A stretch of DNA of 6,870 nt from Bacteroidota bacterium (lineage in GTDB: Bacteria > Bacteroidota > Ignavibacteria > Palsa-1295). Below are positions 6,553-6,870 of the stretch, piece after piece (positions within the stretch are counted from its first letter, which is position 1; each line of letters starts with the position of its first letter). The DNA lies in assembly GCA_025363505.1 (NCBI GenBank), contig JANYDV010000324.1:1-6870 (forward strand). Direction: 5' to 3'. The translations under genes and the position numbers were made by a program. The notes beneath the pieces are model-generated. The model saw only the letters and a program-made list of their open reading frames with translations. It had not been told where the DNA came from and ran no database searches.

Positions 6553-6870
6553 TTACAACGTAATTTGAACAAATGTGTTCTTGGGGTCTTTCGCACGTTC
6601 GGTTTCGAAACGAGAGCGATTTGCTATGTAATAATCATTGAGCTTCGCAAATTCCGTCTCACCGAGAAAGTGCTGTAGTTCTTCTTTCATCGATTCGTAG
6701 ATCGAATGGACATACACTCCGTTGCCATTGAGTCCACAATAATTGAGATCAACTGAATGGGAATCATCATAAGTGATAATCCCTTCGACGACTGTTACGG
6801 GAAACAATATACAATAATCCGGCTTCCAAGCCCAACGGTGTAATCCTTTTTCAGCGGCGGCAACTTGAAT
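6553..6870 (-). CDS. Unrecognised protein, C-terminal 105 residues (5' end outside the window)
   Basis: The frame is open to the right edge, so only the C-terminal part is seen; a TTG at 6807 is not a convincing start. The visible part opens with a Trp/Lys segment (HRWAWKPDYC), followed by a hydrophobic strand-like stretch (ILFPVTVVEGIITYDD), a mixed stretch with Cys, Asn and Gly (NYCGLNGNGVYVHSIY), and then a charged helical tail (residues like MKEELQHFLGETEF). There is no signal peptide or membrane segment in this part. I do not recognise the family. It is not the end of FabD, which often precedes fabG in this cluster. It ends one base before the fabG ATG, so it almost certainly shares the transcript. 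That it is a real gene is supported by the uninterrupted frame and the tight junction; its role is unknown. Confidence 0.75.
   Translation of the reverse strand: MQVAAAEKGLHRWAWKPDYCILFPVTVVEGIITYDDSHSVDLNYCGLNGNGVYVHSIYESMKEELQHFLGETEFAKLNDYYIANRSRFETERAKDPKNTFVQITL

Noticed and set aside
6552..6564. Small 5-bp inverted repeat (attac/gtaat) at the junction before fabG
   Set aside because: Too short and lying within coding sequence; expected by chance.
6552..6596. GTG start giving a 263-residue FabG
   Set aside because: The extra 15 residues overlap the upstream gene and precede the usual FabG beginning; the ATG at 6551 fits both family length and spacing.

Overview
The window reads as ordinary chromosomal DNA of a Gram-negative bacterium, most likely in the Bacteroidota/Chlorobiota (FCB) group. 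Three things point there: an outer-membrane OmpA-type protein with a calcium-binding repeat stalk, a fabG-acpP-fabF-rnc cluster whose proteins resemble that group, and the lack of a recognisable Shine-Dalgarno sequence before any of the genes whose upstream region is visible. The phylum call is an inference from protein style, not a database match.

Layout. The left third (2-2128, plus strand) is one large gene cut by the left edge. It encodes the end of a beta-barrel, fifteen exact 23-residue Asp-rich repeats, a sixteenth partial repeat with a Cys-Pro cap, and a C-terminal OmpA-like peptidoglycan-binding domain. A strong hairpin with T-tracts on both strands (2145-2179) follows and separates it from a convergent gene set.

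From 2226 to the right edge all genes are on the minus strand and tightly packed, probably as one transcript. In transcription order they are an unrecognised protein (cut by the right edge), fabG, acpP, fabF, rnc and a YbhN/UPF0104-type flippase-like membrane protein. FabG, AcpP and FabF are the ketoreductase, acyl carrier and condensing enzyme of type II fatty acid synthesis. rnc (RNase III) is a frequent passenger of this cluster. The terminal membrane protein belongs to a family linked to moving lipids across membranes, so the transcript may combine making and handling acyl lipids.

I see no mobile element, CRISPR array, tRNA or rRNA, and no clear new multi-gene system. The items most worth a second look are the long, indel-free repeat stalk and its decay at the C-terminal end, the Ser in place of the usual peptidoglycan-binding Asp, the unrecognised gene joined to fabG by one base, and the hairpin between acpP and fabF.
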